From Flaviramulus_B aquimarinus (lineage in GTDB: Bacteria; Bacteroidota; Bacteroidia; Flavobacteriales; Flavobacteriaceae): 64,000 nt of DNA. The position numbers were made by a program, and so were the translations under genes. The notes under the pieces are model-generated. The model was not told the DNA's origin and did not search any database. It saw only the letters and a program-made list of their open reading frames with translations. The stretch covers positions 806,001 through 870,000 of the forward strand of contig NZ_BAABJH010000001.1 of the NCBI RefSeq assembly GCF_039543205.1, read 5' to 3'. Of this stretch, positions 60,402 through 64,000 are shown in pieces; within the stretch, counting starts at the first letter, position 1; each line of letters begins with the position of its first letter.

Positions 60402-61450
60402 TGTGCGATATTTATAGAGTCATTTTTTGCTAAATACGGTGCGCCTTCAGTTATTACCTTTATCTGCTTCGGAAGTGCATCGGCAGCTACAGTGAAAAAG
60501 TCTTCCACAAAATTCAATACTTCTACTTCTAAATACTTTACCGTGCTATCGTCTTCCGTATAGAAAATCGAAGCCTTGTTCTGTTTTCCCTCAACAAGTG
60601 CGTTCATTGGAATCTTATAGGTTGATAGTGATAGTGATGGTTTGATACTAACAGCACCTATGAACCCGTTCTTCAGTTCTTGTCTATATTCATCAATTGT
60701 AAGTTCGACTTCAAAGAGTCCTGTTTTAGGATTTGCTGCCTGTGAAATTTCTGTTACGATGGCGTTATATTCCGCTTTAGCAAAAGCGTCAAAACGTATA
60801 GTTGCAGAATCCTTAAGGATAATCTTTACGATATCTTTATCGGCTATCCCTAAGCGTATGGTCTGGGAACCTCTTGTGCCAGCACTTCCTACTCTGTAAA
60901 TGGGTTGACCAGGTGAGACCAGTTGACCAACATCTACATAACGTTGCAGAACCTTACCTTTTACGGGCGTATTTATGACTGAAAAACGCCTATTAAAACG
61001 AGCGATATCAAGATTGGAATTTGCAATTTCTTTAGCGGTCTTAGCATTTTGTTGCTGTTCTAACGTACCTACCGTGTCGCGATAGAGGTTTGTAGCACGT
61101 TCCAAATCACGAACCGATTTGTCATAGGCATTAGTGGCACCAACGACTTGCGCGTTTATTTCAGAGAGGTTAAGGCTGCCTAGCTGTTGGTTTCTGATGA
61201 TGGATTCGCCTACGTTCACGTTTAAACTATTGACGATGCCTCCTATTTTAAATGATAACACCACCTCTTCTTTGGATAATAAGGTTCCCGTGGCGGTAAC
61301 TGGTTCGATTTGTACCATACTCTGAAGTTTGACCGCACGTACGTTCTTTGCCGTCGATGTTACAGATTGGGTTTGGGTAACATATTCTTGTTTGCAGCTG
61401 ATGGTGCTGAATAATGTTACGAATAGAATAATTGGATATGTATGTTTCAT
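60398..61450 (-). CDS. RND efflux membrane fusion lipoprotein
   Basis: A 350-residue periplasmic adaptor (HlyD/AcrA family), lipid-anchored at Cys20 (TISC). It has a split biotinyl-lipoyl domain (SFKIGGIVNSLNVNVGESIIRNQQLGSL and INTPVKGKVLQRYVDVGQLVSPGQPIYRVG), a short hairpin between and beta-barrel/MP domains after. It links pump and channel. Between outer-membrane factor (8 bp upstream) and pump (4-bp overlap). Confidence 0.9.
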   Translation of the reverse strand: MKHTYPIILFVTLFSTISCKQEYVTQTQSVTSTAKNVRAVKLQSMVQIEPVTATGTLLSKEEVVLSFKIGGIVNSLNVNVGESIIRNQQLGSLNLSEINAQVVGATNAYDKSVRDLERATNLYRDTVGTLEQQQNAKTAKEIANSNLDIARFNRRFSVINTPVKGKVLQRYVDVGQLVSPGQPIYRVGSAGTRGSQTIRLGIADKDIVKIILKDSATIRFDAFAKAEYNAIVTEISQAANPKTGLFEVELTIDEYRQELKNGFIGAVSIKPSLSLSTYKIPMNALVEGKQNKASIFYTEDDSTVKYLEVEVLNFVEDFFTVAADALPKQIKVITEGAPYLAKNDSINIAQ

Positions 61451-61458
61451 AATAGGTG

Positions 61459-62808
61459 TTAATTCATTTGAACGGCTCTGTTGAGATTGGCTTTTGCTAT
61501 CTTGATATTAAATCGCGCGATAGATTCCATAAGCTGTGCAGTTGTCAACTGGGTACGGGCTTGGTTAAATTCTACCAAAAGCACTTGGCTCTGTTTGTAC
61601 TTCGATTGGATAATCTTGAAATTTTCTTGGGAACTTTTGAGCTGTGCCACTTGTGCATCATAGATTTTCAGAGTTTCCTCGTATTCATACACCGCTGTTG
61701 AAACCTCTAACTGGATTCTTTTTTTGATATCACTAAAGTCCGCTTCGAGTTGCTGTTTTCCCAGTTTCGCCTTTCTTACTTGAGCATTATTTCTGCCACC
61801 TTGAAAAATAGACCAAGACAGATTGAAACTTATGAGGTAGTAACCCTGATTTTTATCGAACTCATACCCAAAACCTTGATACCCAAATTCCGCAGCTGTG
61901 GAAATATGCGGAATCAAGAATCCTCTACTACGCTTTATTTCATAGTCGCTCGCTTCAATACCGCTTTGTATCTGGTTTACTTCCGTACGATTTGAAAGTG
62001 CTTTTTCCTGCAATTTCACCATGGAATATATTTCGCGCTTAAAAACTAAAGGCTCATCAGTTATAATTGATGTTTCCAAGTCACGATTCAATAAAAAATT
62101 GAAGAAATTTCGGGACTTACTAATATTTTTTTCAGCGGTTGCAAGTTGGGCATCAACTTGGTATAGTTGTGCTTCGGCATTATAAAGTACGTCCTTGGTC
62201 TCAACGTCGTATTTTACAAACTTACCGTTTACCCGAACGAGCTCTTTGACGATAACACGTGTACTATCCAGAATAACTTTCTGTTCTAATAGTTTTAAAT
62301 AATTGTAGTATGCTTTTCTAATTTCAAACCCTAACTGATTCTTATAAGCATCAGCTTTGGCTTCGTTAACTGATACCATGGATTTCTTGGCCTTGTATCC
62401 GTAGTAGATGTTAGTGTTCAGGATGGGTTGCACAACCCTAATCTTGGTCTCGTGAAAGTCGTTTGGCAATAGTTGCTCGTTGATGTTTTGTAAATTGGTA
62501 GGGAATTGGTTAGAATTTGTTAATTGGTTCAATGCAGAGTATGCAGGATTGAATAGGTCGCCGACTGGAAATCCGATAGCTCTGCCACCATCTGCTATAA
62601 TGTAACTGGTATTGAAACTTACATCCGGAAGAAATCCGCTTTTTGAAATATTACTTTCTTCTTTCGCAATATCTGTATTCAGTCTTTCCTTTAGATATTG
62701 TTGGTTGGATGCTAGGCCAGTCTCCACATAATCTTCAAGTACCTGTTGTCCAGTCACGGAAGTCGATACTGATAGTATTAAAGTAACTATGGGAAATTTT
62801 AAATTCAT
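61459..62808 (-). CDS. TolC-family outer-membrane factor
   Basis: A 449-residue channel protein (signal peptide to about 20, SVTGQ) with two OEP repeats; GLASNQQYLKERLNTDIAKEES and EFGYQGFGYEFDKNQGYYLISFNLSWSIFQGGRNNAQVRKAKLGKQQL are typical. It forms the outer-membrane exit for the RND pump. First gene of the operon; a palindromic operator lies 22 bp before its start codon. Confidence 0.9.
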   Translation of the reverse strand: MNLKFPIVTLILSVSTSVTGQQVLEDYVETGLASNQQYLKERLNTDIAKEESNISKSGFLPDVSFNTSYIIADGGRAIGFPVGDLFNPAYSALNQLTNSNQFPTNLQNINEQLLPNDFHETKIRVVQPILNTNIYYGYKAKKSMVSVNEAKADAYKNQLGFEIRKAYYNYLKLLEQKVILDSTRVIVKELVRVNGKFVKYDVETKDVLYNAEAQLYQVDAQLATAEKNISKSRNFFNFLLNRDLETSIITDEPLVFKREIYSMVKLQEKALSNRTEVNQIQSGIEASDYEIKRSRGFLIPHISTAAEFGYQGFGYEFDKNQGYYLISFNLSWSIFQGGRNNAQVRKAKLGKQQLEADFSDIKKRIQLEVSTAVYEYEETLKIYDAQVAQLKSSQENFKIIQSKYKQSQVLLVEFNQARTQLTTAQLMESIARFNIKIAKANLNRAVQMN

Positions 62809-62829
62809 TTAATTCTAATTTATAATATT

Positions 62830-62847
62830 AAAGACCGTACGGTCTTT
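62830..62847. promoter_or_regulatory. TetR operator before the efflux operon
   Basis: A perfect 18-bp palindrome, AAAGACCGTACGGTCTTT, between the TetR gene end and the start of the outer-membrane factor. A second site with the same AGACCG…GTCT arms lies before the TetR gene. Confidence 0.8.
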
Positions 62848-62863
62848 TTTTAAGTAAATTTTT

Positions 62864-63463
62864 TTAAGTATTGGTTCTGATGTGTTTTTTCAATTGTTCC
62901 ATATTGGAATTTAAAACGCTTTTGTCCTTAAATGATTTGGCTAAGGCTATGCTACCTTCAATGGTGGCGATGATGTAAAATGCCATTTCGGTTGCATTCA
63001 ATTCTTGGTTGAACTCTTTATTTGATTGGCCTTCTACAATGATTTCCAAGATTAAATTCTTCCAATTTGAAAAAGCTTTTTTTACCACATCGTTCATTTT
63101 AGGATTTGTGTCATCCACCTCGATTGCGGTATTAAGAATAGGACAACCACCAGGAACGAACCGTTCTAAACTAACATTAAGGTAAAAGTTAGGGATAGCC
63201 AATAGCTTGTTGATAGCTGATTTTTCAGATTGTATATTCTTAACCAGTCCACGTTGTAATTTACCTAGGTTGTACTTAAAGGCCTCTAAAGAAAGTTCAT
63301 CCTTATCCGTGAAAGTTCTGTATAGCGCACCTTTTGAATATCCAGCAGCTTCCAATATTTCAGATACAGCAGTACCGGCATATCCCTTCTTATTGAATAA
63401 GTCGGCACTAACTTCTATAAAATGCTGTCTAGTTCGCTCGCCTTTTTCTGTGTACATAATCAT
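62864..63463 (-). CDS. TetR/AcrR-family repressor
   Basis: A 199-residue regulator. HTH: RTRQHFIEVSADLFNKKGYAGTAVSEILEAAGYSKGALYRTFTDKDEL (residues 10-56); the C-terminal domain with ERFVPGGCPILNTAIEVDD is typical of TetR_C-type ligand-binding domains. It lies upstream of and on the same strand as the efflux genes, with operators on both sides, so it probably represses itself and the pump. Confidence 0.88.
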   Translation of the reverse strand: MIMYTEKGERTRQHFIEVSADLFNKKGYAGTAVSEILEAAGYSKGALYRTFTDKDELSLEAFKYNLGKLQRGLVKNIQSEKSAINKLLAIPNFYLNVSLERFVPGGCPILNTAIEVDDTNPKMNDVVKKAFSNWKNLILEIIVEGQSNKEFNQELNATEMAFYIIATIEGSIALAKSFKDKSVLNSNMEQLKKHIRTNT

Positions 63464-63501
63464 TGTTCTACAAGTCCAAAGATAACAAAATAAATCAAAA
63501 G

Positions 63502-63515
63502 AGACCGATGCGTCT
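63502..63515. promoter_or_regulatory. Second TetR operator, before the tetR gene
   Basis: AGACCGATGCGTCT, matching the arms of the operator at 62,830 but with a changed centre, 39 bp before the tetR start codon. This suggests autoregulation. Confidence 0.6.
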
Positions 63516-63572
63516 TTTTTTTAGAAATCATTGTTTCATTTAGGCTCAAATATGCCTAAATTAAAGTGCAAC

Positions 63573-64000
63573 TCAATTTAATATTAGTTTTAGCTTTTCC
63601 ATATATTCGCTGACCTTTCTCTCGACTTCCTTAGCATAAATTTGAGTTGTGGCCAATTTTGTATAGCCTAATAATTTAGAGACAGTTTCTATTGGGACAC
63701 CATTACTTACGGTAACGGTAGTGGCAAACGTATGTCTGGCCATATGAAAGGAAGATTCTTTTTGATGCCACATAAATCAGAAATTTCCTTTAAGAAGTTA
63801 TTCAATTTCTGATTAGAAAGTTTGGGTAGAAGGCTATCAGTATCATAGGTTCTAATATGCTCTTTGTATTTATCTATCAAAATAGCAGCCTTTGACAATA
63901 AAGGAATTTTAAATGGCGTACCTGTCTTTATTCTATCTGCCATTATCCAAGGATGTACATCTATTCCTGTAACAATATTATCACTTGTCAATTCAATAAT
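63573..64000 (-). pseudogene. Tyrosine recombinase (integrase), frameshifted 3' part
   Basis: The C-terminal catalytic domain of a Bacteroidota-type site-specific recombinase, entering from the right edge. The first frame reads GIDVHPWIMADRIKTGTPFKIPLL to LCGIKKNLPF; after a one-base loss near 63,747-63,754 the second frame continues FHMARHTFATTVTVSNGVPIETVSKLLGYTKLATTQIYAKEVE. HMAR and the nucleophile Tyr are present, but the usual LGH is LGY. A pseudogene, unless the gap is a sequence error. Its location next to the island's proposed right edge fits an island integrase. Confidence 0.82.

Noticed and set aside
1..64000. CRISPR array or cas genes
   Set aside because: No run of short direct repeats with equal spacers and no Cas-like protein was seen on either strand.

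Overview
The window is chromosomal DNA of a member of the Bacteroidota, most likely the marine-type Flavobacteriaceae. The evidence is low G+C, promoters with the Bacteroidota -7 box (TAnnTTTG), POT/dipeptidyl-peptidase peptide scavenging, a class II HMG-CoA reductase of the mevalonate route, ComEC without a metallo-beta-lactamase tail, and BfmA/BtgA-type mobilization debris. No species can be named from the sequence alone.

Bases 1-17,430 look like ordinary core genome: the end of engB, a prc-oppC pair, a surE-(membrane protein)-lpxB-NlpC/P60-comEC run, a thioredoxin-like protein, a dipeptidyl peptidase IV operon with two POT peptide transporters, and HMG-CoA reductase with a GHMP kinase. REP-like stem-loops have inserted into the start of the kinase gene. 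Just after it, at about 17,473, lies what looks like the 3' end of a tRNA gene cut off in the T loop. I read it as the left edge of a genomic island that continues past 64,000, where a frameshifted tyrosine recombinase is entered.

Bases 17,730-27,000 hold mobile-element remains (bfmA, two small conserved genes, ssb) and a decaying stretch: a GNAT gene with an in-frame stop, a phzF gene frameshifted just after its ATG, three tandem PD40 lipoprotein/exported paralogues (one dead), and a beta-lactamase-fold protein that has lost all three catalytic residues.

Bases 27,000-57,000 are an accessory block, almost all on the minus strand, of small redox, detoxification and hydrolase genes (SDRs, epoxide hydrolase, DJ-1/PfpI proteins, tautomerases, nitronate monooxygenase, AhpD-like, DoxX, quinone reductase, peroxiredoxin) with five intact Crp/Fnr-type regulators and one 3' fragment. 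The most striking signal is here. Four of the five intact regulators and the fragment are followed within 1-28 bp by a palindrome with a 6-bp spacer that belongs to the next gene's promoter; the fifth (39,764) has an EamA gene in between. The half-site differs from regulator to regulator (GTGA, TTTGA, TTGT, CTTGG, TTAA) and so does the recognition helix. The distance from palindrome centre to -7 box is exactly 33 bp in six promoters and 55-56 bp in four others that share the GTGA-N6-TCAC site. This looks like a set of self-contained regulator-operator-enzyme cassettes. Several genes between 43 and 51 kb are also separated by 100-140 bp imperfect inverted repeats with a shared inner core, which may be the means of cassette movement.

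Bases 57,350-63,520 carry a complete RND efflux operon (outer membrane factor, membrane fusion protein, pump) with a TetR repressor and two matching operators, followed by the recombinase remnant at the right edge.
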